DNA of 42,124 bases, from the IMG/VR virus record IMGVR_UViG_3300042302_000211, positions 1 through 42,124 of that record. One strand, written 5' to 3'. The position numbers and the translations under genes are program-made. The notes under the pieces are model-generated. The model worked only from the letters and a program-made list of their open reading frames with translations, had not been told where the DNA came from and searched no databases. Below are positions 21,101 to 29,112 of the stretch, one piece after another. The stretch is from a virus. Position 1 is the stretch's first letter, and the number at the start of each line of letters is the position of its first letter.

Positions 21101-24100
21101 CGATCAATAGCGTGACGAACTGAGTCTTTTGCCTTCAACGACAAGAGCATCTGGTCAATCAGGTTGTGCATGACCGAGCCAAAGTTAGCGCCTTGGACTG
21201 TGGTTTTCTCTCCGCCCACCTCAGTAACCATCTTGGCTTCTTTATCAAGCGTCTTCTGCATTTGCTTTAAAGCAACATCTTTGCTACGGGAGAACGCAAG
21301 AATATCTCTCATGGCTGTTGCCATGTTCTCAGCAGTTTCTTTCTCTACCTTGGTGTCTATAGTGTTGTACGCAATCCCAGCAAAAGTTCTTTCTCTGCGG
21401 ATATATTGACCATCTTTGGTCAACATGGTTGCCACAATCTGTTGCATCGGTACACCACCACGCTTAATGGCTTCTGCCAGATCAGATGGTTTATCTACCG
21501 CCAACATCATATTGGTGCTGGAATACAAGTCCATCACATCTGGGCGCTTGGCGTAGGTAGCCGAGGAAAAGAATGTACCGAAGGCGTTATTAACTAAGTT
21601 ACGGACAAATGCTGAACGACCAGTGCTAAGGCTCTCACCCTTCTTAGCAGCTTCTCTTTGTTCTTTGGATCTAGCCTGTGTCTCACCAGCACCGCCAGCA
21701 TTGTGAGACTCATCAAAAATCATGTAATTGCCTGCTCCAAAGGTCTTGATGAACTTTTGACGTTCTGTATCTTTGCCCTTAACAGTTTGGAGCTGGCTAT
21801 AAGTGGTAAAAATTACCTTGTAATCGCCAATGCTTTCCTTGTTGCGTAGCTCTTCCATCATGCCATCAAGAGCTTTACCAGACTTGGGAGCTTTTAATGT
21901 AAGGTTAATCTCTTCAACTTGATCGCCTTTTTTGCGGAGCAATTGGTATGGGATTGATTCACCACCATTGGTAATAAATATCTTTGGCTTGGCTGTGTCA
22001 AGCGCAAGCTCTCTGGTCATGCCAATATCGTCTAGATCTCGGATCATGTCGGAATAAAGATTTGGCTTCTCGGTAACGAAGATTGGAATCTTGCCAGAAC
22101 GAATAGCAAACTTAATCATAGCAGCTACAACACGACCTTTACCTATGCCTGTCTGATCGCCAATGATGAAGCCCTTACCAGCCTCAGCGTTACGGATGGC
22201 TAAGGCTAGGGCATCAATCTGCTCTGCGGAAAAGTCCTCACGCAAGGTCTCTAAATCCATGCCTATACTGTCTGATACATATTCATCCAGACTGCCCATC
22301 TCATTCTCGACCTTCTGGAGTGACTGCTCAATCGAGTCACGCATCGCCCTTGGCACTAAAGTACCAACGGATGTAGCCTGAGAGTGAGGTTCATAAGTGA
22401 CTTGTCCTGCTGTTTCTACTTCTTCTCCTCTGCGCTCTACGAGGCCAGACTTGACTCGCTCACCTGAGACAATGCTAGGTCCACCCACTGTGCTAGGTTT
22501 ACGTTCTTCAGTGACTCTTCTGCCAGCGGGTTGCTCTCCTTCACCTCTTGGAATGGGTTTTCCTTCATCTCTGCCACGTTCAGATACGTCAACAGGTTTA
22601 GGTTGTTCTGCACGAGGTTCTGCCCTAGCTCCACTGGGTTCTCCACTAGGGGTAGGTCTAGCAGCCGACACGCCTGTAGGCTCGCCTCTTTCGGGTCTGG
22701 CTCGTTCTGTGCCAGCTGGCTCACTCGGTCTGACAGTGCCTCGACCCACTGTTTGTGGTTCACCTTCCCTAACGGCAGCTTCACCGAGGTCAGCTCTGGC
22801 GGGGCGCTCAGCCCCTCTGGATACCATGCGACTAGCTTCATCTAGCTTCTCCTTTAATTGCTCATACGAGCTATAAACTTTTGGCACATTAGCAGTTGGT
22901 AGATCAATTGATTCACCACCTTTGCCGTTAATTACAATAACGTCTACAGGGTACGCAGCGCCCTGTTTCTTGTACAAGTCACCCGATACAGTGAAATGGT
23001 CTACTACGTTGTATTTTTGATAGAGGTTGTAATAGAAGTTCCGTTTAGATGGAGAACGATAGCCTTCTCGTCTACCATCTTCTGTTTTACCCATCACACC
23101 ACCAACAATCAAGACGGCACGACCATCGTTTTTCATGTTGTTTAAGGCTTTGAACGCAATAGCGTGGTCTATCTCGTTGCTCTTAAAGCCGTCTACGTCA
23201 TAGGAAATAGTCTTGCCTTCTCTGTTCTTGACTACGCCAAACGGAGGGTTAGCGATGACAGCATCAAACTCCCTAGATATATTGAGCTCTACAGCGTTCT
23301 CATTATTGATAGTTGCCCCATCCATGACCCGTTCTAACATCTCATAGCGAGTGCCATTAAGTTCATTGGCGATGACATTCTTAGGACTGGCATCAATCAA
23401 GAGCATGCCGTTTCCAGCTGTAGGCTCAAATACAGTACTGTTCTTATTGATTCCTGCTAACTGACTGGCTACATAAGCTAGAGGTGCTGGGGTAGAGTAG
23501 GCTTGTTCTGAGATGCTGGTAGAAGTGCGCACCGACAGATTAGGCTGGCGGTTATATAGATCTACTAGGTTATCGTATACATTGTCACCTTTAGCAATCT
23601 TGCGAGATGCCAAGACTACACCGACTTCAATGGCTTCATCTGCTTCTTTTGCTTGTGCAGTGCCAGCTTCGATCTTCTGACCTGTAATGTTACTAATAAA
23701 CTTACGGGCATCGAGGATGTCTTTAAATCCGTTGCCATCCAAGAAGTGCTTAGATATATCCTCGGCAATCTTAAACTTGCCACTAGGATCCATAAGATCA
23801 ACAACACCTTCGGTGGTGTCAGGCAACTCAGCCTTTTGCACTTTATCGTAGGTATCCATGTCATCAACCATTGACTTGGCAGAGGGGTCATCACGGACAG
23901 CGTTGTACCACTGTTTGAGGTATGGCTTAACCTTATCGCCCAGATCAGCAATCATTGCCTTAGCGTAGGCTGAGAATGTACGAGCACCCTTCTCAATATG
24001 ATAGCCAGACAGGGTAATACCATCAATTAGGAACTCAGGATCTATGCCTGAGTTCAACTGATTTAGCTTGGAGCGTAAGCGGTTACGGGCTTTGGTTGCT

Positions 24101-26472
24101 GCATCCTCAGTAAAGATCTTATTGGGCGTGACCTGAATAGCTGGTGCTTCTTCTTTCTTGGGAAGCTCAACTACTGTTTTTGGTTTTTCTTTAGGGGCAG
24201 AAGAAAGATAATTAACTATTTCTTGATAGCTAGATCCACTGCTTAATCCAGCTTCTTGTGCTCCTTTACCAAGATAAAAAGATTTGCGTCTACCACTTTT
24301 TATCTTAATTAATCCCATCTCTTCCATTTTTTTCAATTCTGGAAGAGCCTCGTCTACCATTTCTACATCTTTACCAGCAATCCCAAGCGCCTTATAAACA
24401 AAACGTGGCTCCATGTCAGCGGCATATTTAGCCTTAGCGTCTTCATATCCTTTTTGACGCTTAAGCATTGCTTCTGGCTCTTCAGGGAAAGCAGTCGTGC
24501 CAGCCTCAGCAGCAGCCCTCTGCTCGGCTTGGCGTTGGCGGTTAATTTCAGCCTGTGTTGGTGCTGGCGCTTCTGCTGGAACCTCGGCAGGAGCAACTTC
24601 TTCAGCTGGAGGAACAGTAACCTCTGGCTCAGTTACTACTTCTTCGGCAACTGGGGCTACGAGTGGCATGCCAAGAGTTTCTTTAACTGTATTTAAAGTT
24701 TCTTGTGGCGTTGCACCAATTTCTAAATTTAGTTCTTTAGCAAGTGGGTTTACATTTCTTGCTGTAACTTTTGCTGGATCTTTCTCAAGCTCCTCAACAG
24801 TAATCCTCATTCGGTAGGCTTGCTCTGATTTGAGGTCAATTGGCTGTGCTGCTGGTGGCGTAATGGGAGCTTGTGGAGCTTGAATTAGCTGGGCAATCTC
24901 TTGCTGAATTATGTTCTGGCGCTCATTAAATATCTGTAACTCTTCTTCGGTCAAATTAGGATCGAGCTTGCGTTGCTCAATCATCTGGAACTGACCTTCT
25001 AGGTTTTGAACTTGCCCAGCGACTTCTGGTGGCAAGCCAGCGGTCTGCAACAGCATTGGTGTAGGCGTAGGCGCTACCCGTGGTGCTGGCGCTATAGCCT
25101 CTACTTCGGCTTCCTCAATAGTCGCAGATGGAGCAGGTGTAATGGCAGGGGTTACAGCTGGTGCAGCAGCTGGTGCAGCTGGAGGTACGGCTGGAGGAAC
25201 GACTGGAGGAACGCCTTCACCGAGATCCAAGCGCATCTGAGCATCAATATCAGCCTGAGTAGGCGCTTTGGCTGCCTTCTCTGCTTCCTCTTTAGTCTTG
25301 GCTACTGCGCCACGATAAGCACCTGGACCAGCGCCACCCATAGCACCCAATACAAAGTTAGCAAAGGATTCTTCGCCAATCTCTTTGATGACTGCTTTGT
25401 TAATACCTAAGTCTTTAGCGATGCCTTCTAGGAACTCTTGTGTGCCTTCTTCCGCTGCGCCAGCTGTAGTGCCGAGTGCGATACGTCCAAGGCGGTTCTT
25501 GACTGGACCAGTCATTAGCTTGTCAAACTGACCTGTAATTAATTTACCTGTGATAACGCTACCAAATGCCGATACAGAGCCTTGAAGTTGGGCTGCATAC
25601 TCTGCTGCTTTATCGGTAACTACCTTACGGGCTTCTGCTGGATTTATCCCATCCTCAACCATCTTCTTAAAGTATGGGCTAGACTGCATCAGCTGCTCAT
25701 CGCTGAGCTTGCCTACATACTCGGTAGCGTCTTTAACTGCCTCACCAGCACCCATACCAAAGCCGACTGTTCCAACAGCTTTACTGCTTCCTTTAGTTAC
25801 GACTGCGGTTGTAATGATTGGGACTAAAGATCCTAAGACCTGAGATCCTTGCAGGGCATAACCCATGAAGGATGGGTTTTTACCAAAAGATAAGTTCTCA
25901 ACGCTTTGATTCTGGATAGACTCTAGAAGATTACCTTCTACCTGAGAGTCAGCAATAGCCTGTTTGCCTGCCGCTGATACACTTTCACGCAGTCTTCCAG
26001 ATACTCGCTCTCCCGCATCTGCCAACTGGGATAAGCCAGGAATCCGTGGTAATCCAGAGATAGCACGATCTACAGCAATCTGATCTTGAGTTTGGCGCTC
26101 TTGTTGCTGTTCAAAGGACTCACCAGTAGCCTTCTTAATAAATGCCTTAGCGGTATTGGTAAGTAGCTGGGCTGGACCCTTCTTGACTAACTCTTCGGCA
26201 AAAGTGAGTGGCCCTACTTTAGATACAGGAGTAATCCCTTGTTGTTCAACAACTTGGCGAGGGATGTTACGGACTGAAGATTCTATGCCAAGCGGGATTG
26301 CTGCGGTAGGACCAACAGCCCCAGACGCAAACATTTTGGCTGGATCTAATAACTGGCTTGGTTCTTCTTCTTGCGGTGTTAAGTACTTAGCAAAAGGATT
26401 TTCAAGAGGCGTTTCAGCTGATTGTTCAACGTATTTTGCAAACGGGTTGACGTTCTCAGGCTTAGTAGCCAT
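15166..26472 (-). CDS. Giant polyvalent protein: N6-adenine methylase, Strawberry-notch helicase, metallopeptidase, LPD38-like
   Basis: One uninterrupted 3,768-codon frame, 27% of the window. The N-terminus repeats NPFAKY at about 9 and 26. Gly-rich helical segments (about 200-400) and a Pro/Ala-rich linker follow. The methylase domain (about 990-1160) has motif I EPTAGNGML (from 1016) and motif IV NPPF (1075-1078). After a Glu/Arg/Pro-rich linker, a Strawberry-notch-type helicase has Walker A GDQTGIGKGR (from 1438), DESH (1587-1590) and QTLGRVNRTGQ (from 1988). A zincin motif HEIAH is at 2675-2679. About 3260-3560 (RRGVTLWPQFQIRQL onward) matches my memory of LPD38. This is the polyvalent-protein architecture of phages and conjugative elements, thought to enter the host with the DNA and counter its defences. 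Domain calls for methylase, helicase and zincin are firm; LPD38 is moderate. Confidence 0.9.
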   Translation of the reverse strand: MATKPENVNPFAKYVEQSAETPLENPFAKYLTPQEEEPSQLLDPAKMFASGAVGPTAAIPLGIESSVRNIPRQVVEQQGITPVSKVGPLTFAEELVKKGPAQLLTNTAKAFIKKATGESFEQQQERQTQDQIAVDRAISGLPRIPGLSQLADAGERVSGRLRESVSAAGKQAIADSQVEGNLLESIQNQSVENLSFGKNPSFMGYALQGSQVLGSLVPIITTAVVTKGSSKAVGTVGFGMGAGEAVKDATEYVGKLSDEQLMQSSPYFKKMVEDGINPAEARKVVTDKAAEYAAQLQGSVSAFGSVITGKLITGQFDKLMTGPVKNRLGRIALGTTAGAAEEGTQEFLEGIAKDLGINKAVIKEIGEESFANFVLGAMGGAGPGAYRGAVAKTKEEAEKAAKAPTQADIDAQMRLDLGEGVPPVVPPAVPPAAPAAAPAVTPAITPAPSATIEEAEVEAIAPAPRVAPTPTPMLLQTAGLPPEVAGQVQNLEGQFQMIEQRKLDPNLTEEELQIFNERQNIIQQEIAQLIQAPQAPITPPAAQPIDLKSEQAYRMRITVEELEKDPAKVTARNVNPLAKELNLEIGATPQETLNTVKETLGMPLVAPVAEEVVTEPEVTVPPAEEVAPAEVPAEAPAPTQAEINRQRQAEQRAAAEAGTTAFPEEPEAMLKRQKGYEDAKAKYAADMEPRFVYKALGIAGKDVEMVDEALPELKKMEEMGLIKIKSGRRKSFYLGKGAQEAGLSSGSSYQEIVNYLSSAPKEKPKTVVELPKKEEAPAIQVTPNKIFTEDAATKARNRLRSKLNQLNSGIDPEFLIDGITLSGYHIEKGARTFSAYAKAMIADLGDKVKPYLKQWYNAVRDDPSAKSMVDDMDTYDKVQKAELPDTTEGVVDLMDPSGKFKIAEDISKHFLDGNGFKDILDARKFISNITGQKIEAGTAQAKEADEAIEVGVVLASRKIAKGDNVYDNLVDLYNRQPNLSVRTSTSISEQAYSTPAPLAYVASQLAGINKNSTVFEPTAGNGMLLIDASPKNVIANELNGTRYEMLERVMDGATINNENAVELNISREFDAVIANPPFGVVKNREGKTISYDVDGFKSNEIDHAIAFKALNNMKNDGRAVLIVGGVMGKTEDGRREGYRSPSKRNFYYNLYQKYNVVDHFTVSGDLYKKQGAAYPVDVIVINGKGGESIDLPTANVPKVYSSYEQLKEKLDEASRMVSRGAERPARADLGEAAVREGEPQTVGRGTVRPSEPAGTERARPERGEPTGVSAARPTPSGEPSGARAEPRAEQPKPVDVSERGRDEGKPIPRGEGEQPAGRRVTEERKPSTVGGPSIVSGERVKSGLVERRGEEVETAGQVTYEPHSQATSVGTLVPRAMRDSIEQSLQKVENEMGSLDEYVSDSIGMDLETLREDFSAEQIDALALAIRNAEAGKGFIIGDQTGIGKGRVVAAMIKFAIRSGKIPIFVTEKPNLYSDMIRDLDDIGMTRELALDTAKPKIFITNGGESIPYQLLRKKGDQVEEINLTLKAPKSGKALDGMMEELRNKESIGDYKVIFTTYSQLQTVKGKDTERQKFIKTFGAGNYMIFDESHNAGGAGETQARSKEQREAAKKGESLSTGRSAFVRNLVNNAFGTFFSSATYAKRPDVMDLYSSTNMMLAVDKPSDLAEAIKRGGVPMQQIVATMLTKDGQYIRRERTFAGIAYNTIDTKVEKETAENMATAMRDILAFSRSKDVALKQMQKTLDKEAKMVTEVGGEKTTVQGANFGSVMHNLIDQMLLSLKAKDSVRHAIDRLKAGEKVVMTVSNTMGSFLQSYAEDMNINVGERLDLSFADLYIRYLDKQLMITIKTPDGKKTQRKLTPDELGPTLMARYNQIRQQIENSGFGSAPISPIDYMHSELRKAGYKTDEITGRTVTLNYTTGEPILTTRSANIRQRVNAVRGFNGGDTDVIILNQAGSTGLSLHASNKFKDQSKRHMIIVQAEKNIDVHVQTLGRVNRTGQVVVPAYSQMMADIPAEMRPAAVLLKKMASLNANTTASRKSAVTAEGVVDFMNDYGGQVAQEYLRDNPEIHNALGGDKMLAIAEDTNEALEADIRRFTGYIPILPLAQQEEVYADLIDRYNELLERENSMGTNRLEAKAFDLDAETLSVEALTEDKGEDSVFSTPAFMERVDVKRTVKPYSSQEIKEMVNENLGGKTKQQIAKEFISEFDERENKYFNEKMADLKEKETDPIKIDEQQGRQRLMAGQIRSVLQNIQIGDPVTIKDKNGVYVYGMITDIKNVKRTVNPASGSDWKMILAVANGDSKSLTLNFSQIGTNYTLEKEDVVNYLNPETQQGEYVPIIDIFDKGASVRREKRWMITGNILAGFAQYPGQILTYTKNDGTTGQGILMSRQFDFEREKKSADVRLKTPQDMMRFLDELGGTISSDDNVIRITKRGDTYMFDLPSNKRSGGEYFLDKNLTDILGRRDFYKRGSSMLNYTRDPAEFAQAIDYLMKEKEQFFKAVTYQEQARKMFAPKTTLEDITGITPKQIDTRRDEVRAEQIKRSAELSRGISVIKRQIIKGNIGINIQRELTFLDQAKKEINKKIAKTKPPRKTAEWFRAKAAAELAADNIDNDTYKVVDALATRYPAVLDGLSLSIQQPKVAGVSGNFEPVKRLVTIYKSFDLFGPLPKDKTMRHEIAHSMEQMMTPEAQTAVVNAWADALQKAIEDNTDQVSQDYFEAVFDYLQNPTEATYRKATDALPDYKLYQFINPSEYWAVNAEPLLKAQLGGGWQRFKKAMQRLLETIKDVLGFDNKRAIHREFARIMSGNQQRITNQMLVEYVTDNADALKFLNNVDDFDKKFQADGLNHTPVKPSRGVKDLLLGGFRGARQVYKDAKDAPLLASQAMGGKLVRAITYVRNKNIWYGAGLEMADLALQKARGLEGMLRDGEMRAVASIAVTNALHAGHIASEVIIRGALAFNAKTQMFQAIRRPFSMANVLLAKHDLIEREGLQRATDRVNTFFEAKRSKSIMDEFKAREKELNDLNAEMRDPKTSVARQALLLDEILQAEKGLRMINIAKKKVRFDEEQIKFYGDQEKQHPELRTMLDNWTKVNDNMIDMMLFGKIISEKRAKQLKGIKDYVPWYRIQDDMEDLHQASQMGGVKRLTNVGKEKRFEDTVVVKDIDDIVDNMLHNVAMITRNSMRNYAANRVAQQYATRNKKGQIAVFPEEGRTPEGAVRTNILVNGRRIIIEIKDPLIAESVLGMENISMPAMDMLGALANGLRRGVTLWPQFQIRQLFMDAPTAALVTGLKDPTRVWAGTFRGFIKALQSDDPVVDMLKSYGIGGYQSYTRTPEIEYKQQIGLMEKNKFDALMGLLDRVGDASDYGQRVSVYNNTLRQTGDEMLALLQANNVIDFLKRGSARHAQFLTKTVSFMNAYAQQIDILAMSLVGKRLTGKARGAALAQLAKTGATFGFYVMLYSMAVGDDDEYQKLDDQTKVRNIFLSKNWTGLDNNILLPMHTSASFMFKAIPELTYNYVTTQGTSNEIDGTRLRTALREAAFDSLLGPNLISTGVKPFAEITLNRNFFTGSTVTPRGMEDLDAVEQYTAATSQLGKIFSAVTSIPFTEGKRVLNPIEADHLVRGLFGTTGSAVQWLSNMFGEDRPSSTTRQNPLYGSFVAPDVARGNEDLFYDFKKRVDNKYETYMKLLERDKADEADKYFDKNEDLISARDYVTSMEVALRDINLQIRMAGEVKDKTATPEQRRQEIIDLQRTKQEILDGIIEMRLESKL

Positions 26473-26487
26473 GGTTTAATCCTCGAA

Positions 26488-28689
26488 TTATTTGCCTAGC
26501 GCTCTTTGCGCTGCACCAACCCCAAATATAGCATCAAATTGCTTCCTTGTTTCAGGTGTATCCATATTTTTTAACTGTTGAATAGCTGCTTTTGGTGGGG
26601 CACTTGTGGGACTAGCTGGTGCTTTGCCAGGTGCTGGAGGAGTACCAGAATCTTGTTGATTTGGTATGTTGATCGTTTTAAGTTTAAGAAGATCACGCAA
26701 ATCAGGAGATAAATTTTCAAGAGCTATCTTTTGAGCATCAATTTCTATTTGATCAGGATTGCCCTTATATTTTTTATGCAAAGCTGTTCCAACTTTACTT
26801 GCTCCAGCCGTTATTTGTGCTCTAGCATTTCCTAATAAAGTGTTATATGTAGTTTGTGCTCTAGAAAGATCAAGTGCAGCTCTGTTTGTTGCGGTAGCTC
26901 CAGCCGTAGCTTTAGCTTGTTCAAGGGCTGCTTCTTTACCGTACAGTTGACCAAGTGCCGTTTGCTGCGCTCCAAGTAACCCAGTCTCACGGGCAAATTT
27001 AGACTTTTCTCTTTCAACACCTTGCTGTAATAGGATTTTTCCTAAGTCTTTTTCTTCTAATTTACTTCTAGCATAAGATTTAAATCCTTCTTCACCACCT
27101 GCTCCAAAATTACTTAATGGGTCTTGTGATGTACCTTGCATGGTTCTTAAGCCAGCCGCTGTTAAAGCGGCATAAGGAGCCATTCTTTTACTTTCTGCTA
27201 TCTGCGCACGGATTTGCTCATCTTGTGCCCGTGATTCTTTGAATGGATCTTCCGTCTTTAAGCGCTTCATTGCCTCAAGCACTTCTCTTTCTAGTTGATC
27301 ACGATAAGACTGCCGAGACTGAGATGCACTTTTAATGGCATCAACCCCACTAGGATTGCCACCCTCTCTAAATGCCACGATACCGCCACCTGCCATATTT
27401 TCTGGAACCATCTCACCTGTACTAATACTGGCAATACCAGAACGTAGAGCGGGAGCCATGATTTGATCCGACTCAGGATTCATTGCCATACGGCTTCGCA
27501 ACATAAGTTCTCTTCTAATCATATCTACTTCAAGTTCATCTAAATTAGGATTGCTAATTAATTTTTCTAATTGTTCCGTTGGCATTGTTTTAATATCGCC
27601 ACCACTCCTGTATGCTAGACCGCCTTGTGCCATCTTAACGGGACCACCTTTAGCTCCTTTAAATCCACCTGACATACCATAGATACCAAGAGCTGAAAGA
27701 CCTAGACCGCCAAGCTGAGATGCTGCACTTGGAGGGGCTTGATATGTTGCCCGATTAGTAGCTTCCATAGGCAAACCACGCAACATATTAGACATAACTC
27801 CAAGCTGCATAAGCGGATATTGTTGCTGTGTACCGTAGTCTTGGATAGCTTGATTAATCTTCTGTTGCTCAAGAGCTTGTTGCTGACCACCCATTGCTGC
27901 CATCTGGTTTTGACGAGCTATATCAGCGCCTTGCTGAGTAGCCCCTAATTGACCTAACTGAGCACCAGCACCCATTGCCTGTCCGTACCCTTGCATACCT
28001 AAATTAGCACCAAACTGTTGCGTCTGCATTGCTCTGTCGTAAGCAGATTGCGCCCCTTGCGTTTGAATATTGGATAGATTAGATAATAAATTGCGCTCAC
28101 GCTCAGTATTAGCAAGAAGATTTCTAGCGCCGCCATATGTACCTGTACGAGCAGCGCCTAAGTTTTGAGCTTGTTTTGCCATCTCTGCTTCACGAACCGC
28201 TGCTGCTTTAGCAACATCAGTTACGTTTTGCATATAGGGAGACATATAAGACTGCGTTGTATTTGATGCATCAAACATGGGGTTTCTATTTGCATCAAAC
28301 ATCGGATTGCCAGCAGCATCTACTCTTTGTCTATTTGTTACGTTTTGACCAAACTGTCCAGCAGCGCCTAAAGACCGAATACCACCTGCGCCTGTTAGCC
28401 CGCTACCTAAAGCAAACTGTCCTGGTTGCTGCATTGCTCCAGCTTCAAACTGAGCTTGCCGTTGTAAAGGAGAGAACCCAGCAGAGTAGTCGTTGACATT
28501 GGTGCTATAGGGTTGATATGGTCTAAACCCAGTAATATCATAACCACCCTCTGGAGTCTTGTTCCCAGTAAATAACTGCTGCTGGGTAGCCTCGAACATG
28601 TTCGTTACATACGGCTTCGCATACTCAGGAATATTTGAAGTTACCGTAGTATTCTGGCTTGGACCTGGACTACCGCCGCCTTTACCCAT
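26488..28689 (-). CDS. Large Gln/Ala/Gly-rich virion or internal protein
   Basis: A 733-residue protein with a disordered Gly/Pro/Ser N-terminus, Asn/Gln/Tyr-rich segments (about 50-130) and a Gln/Ala-rich helical stretch (about 160-300) without enzymatic motifs. Two Gly motifs, GGPVKMAQGGLAYRSGG near 347 and ENMAGGGIVAFREGG near 427, resemble those in the 842-residue protein at 29109. The C-terminus is helical and ends in a Pro-rich linker and FGVGAAQRALGK. Such proteins are common among internal/ejection or tail-associated proteins of podovirus-like phages. It lies directly upstream of the giant protein, with 15 bases between. Role inferred from composition and neighbours; not tested. Confidence 0.7.
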   Translation of the reverse strand: MGKGGGSPGPSQNTTVTSNIPEYAKPYVTNMFEATQQQLFTGNKTPEGGYDITGFRPYQPYSTNVNDYSAGFSPLQRQAQFEAGAMQQPGQFALGSGLTGAGGIRSLGAAGQFGQNVTNRQRVDAAGNPMFDANRNPMFDASNTTQSYMSPYMQNVTDVAKAAAVREAEMAKQAQNLGAARTGTYGGARNLLANTERERNLLSNLSNIQTQGAQSAYDRAMQTQQFGANLGMQGYGQAMGAGAQLGQLGATQQGADIARQNQMAAMGGQQQALEQQKINQAIQDYGTQQQYPLMQLGVMSNMLRGLPMEATNRATYQAPPSAASQLGGLGLSALGIYGMSGGFKGAKGGPVKMAQGGLAYRSGGDIKTMPTEQLEKLISNPNLDELEVDMIRRELMLRSRMAMNPESDQIMAPALRSGIASISTGEMVPENMAGGGIVAFREGGNPSGVDAIKSASQSRQSYRDQLEREVLEAMKRLKTEDPFKESRAQDEQIRAQIAESKRMAPYAALTAAGLRTMQGTSQDPLSNFGAGGEEGFKSYARSKLEEKDLGKILLQQGVEREKSKFARETGLLGAQQTALGQLYGKEAALEQAKATAGATATNRAALDLSRAQTTYNTLLGNARAQITAGASKVGTALHKKYKGNPDQIEIDAQKIALENLSPDLRDLLKLKTINIPNQQDSGTPPAPGKAPASPTSAPPKAAIQQLKNMDTPETRKQFDAIFGVGAAQRALGK

Positions 28690-28698
28690 ATCTGCTCC

Positions 28699-29112
28699 TT
28701 ATACTGGCAACTCGAAAGTTACCCAATGTTGTTTATACCCATCATTAATAAATATTTTAGCCCAGCCAGCTCTGGCTGTAGCTTCAATTCCATCACACCC
28801 CATGTCTTTTGCATATCTTTGCAACAAACTTAACATCTGGTCTTTCCATTCTTTTAAATCACGCCCGCCACAAAACGCCATACATAGCAGTTTACGTTTT
28901 GGGTAAATAACCATGTTTGTTACTACCGCACCTTTTATGCCTGTTTCGTCAAAAGCAACCCATAATTGGTAATCGTGTTCTACTACTGAGTCATAAATAT
29001 CGTCGCTTGTATATCTATCATGAGTATACTTTGCCGCTTTTTCCATAAAAGGTTTTATTTGTTCCCAGCACGTATCAATAAACTGCTTTGGAACTAAAGA
29101 AACCTCAATCAT
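28699..29112 (-). CDS. GNAT-like acetyltransferase-fold protein
   Basis: A 137-residue protein with the GNAT layout: N-terminal helices (DTCWEQIKPFMEKAAKYTHD), a beta-sheet (YQLWVAFDETGIKGAVVTNM), a central helix (LKEWKDQMLSLLQRYAKDMG) and a C-terminal ARAGWAKIFINDGYKQHWVT, where a GW-x-x-x-x-x-x-G-Y/F motif is usual for phage GNAT-like proteins. The acetyl-CoA loop (Q/RxxGxG/A) is not clear, so catalysis is doubtful. It overlaps the 842-residue gene by four bases. In virion gene clusters such small GNAT-fold proteins occur often; their role there is unknown. Confidence 0.65.
   Translation of the reverse strand: MIEVSLVPKQFIDTCWEQIKPFMEKAAKYTHDRYTSDDIYDSVVEHDYQLWVAFDETGIKGAVVTNMVIYPKRKLLCMAFCGGRDLKEWKDQMLSLLQRYAKDMGCDGIEATARAGWAKIFINDGYKQHWVTFELPV

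Noticed and set aside
22397-22876. Antisense and alternative-frame ORFs of 159 and 134 codons in the giant gene
   Set aside because: They coincide with the Glu/Arg/Pro-rich linker of the giant protein, whose codon bias leaves other frames open by chance.
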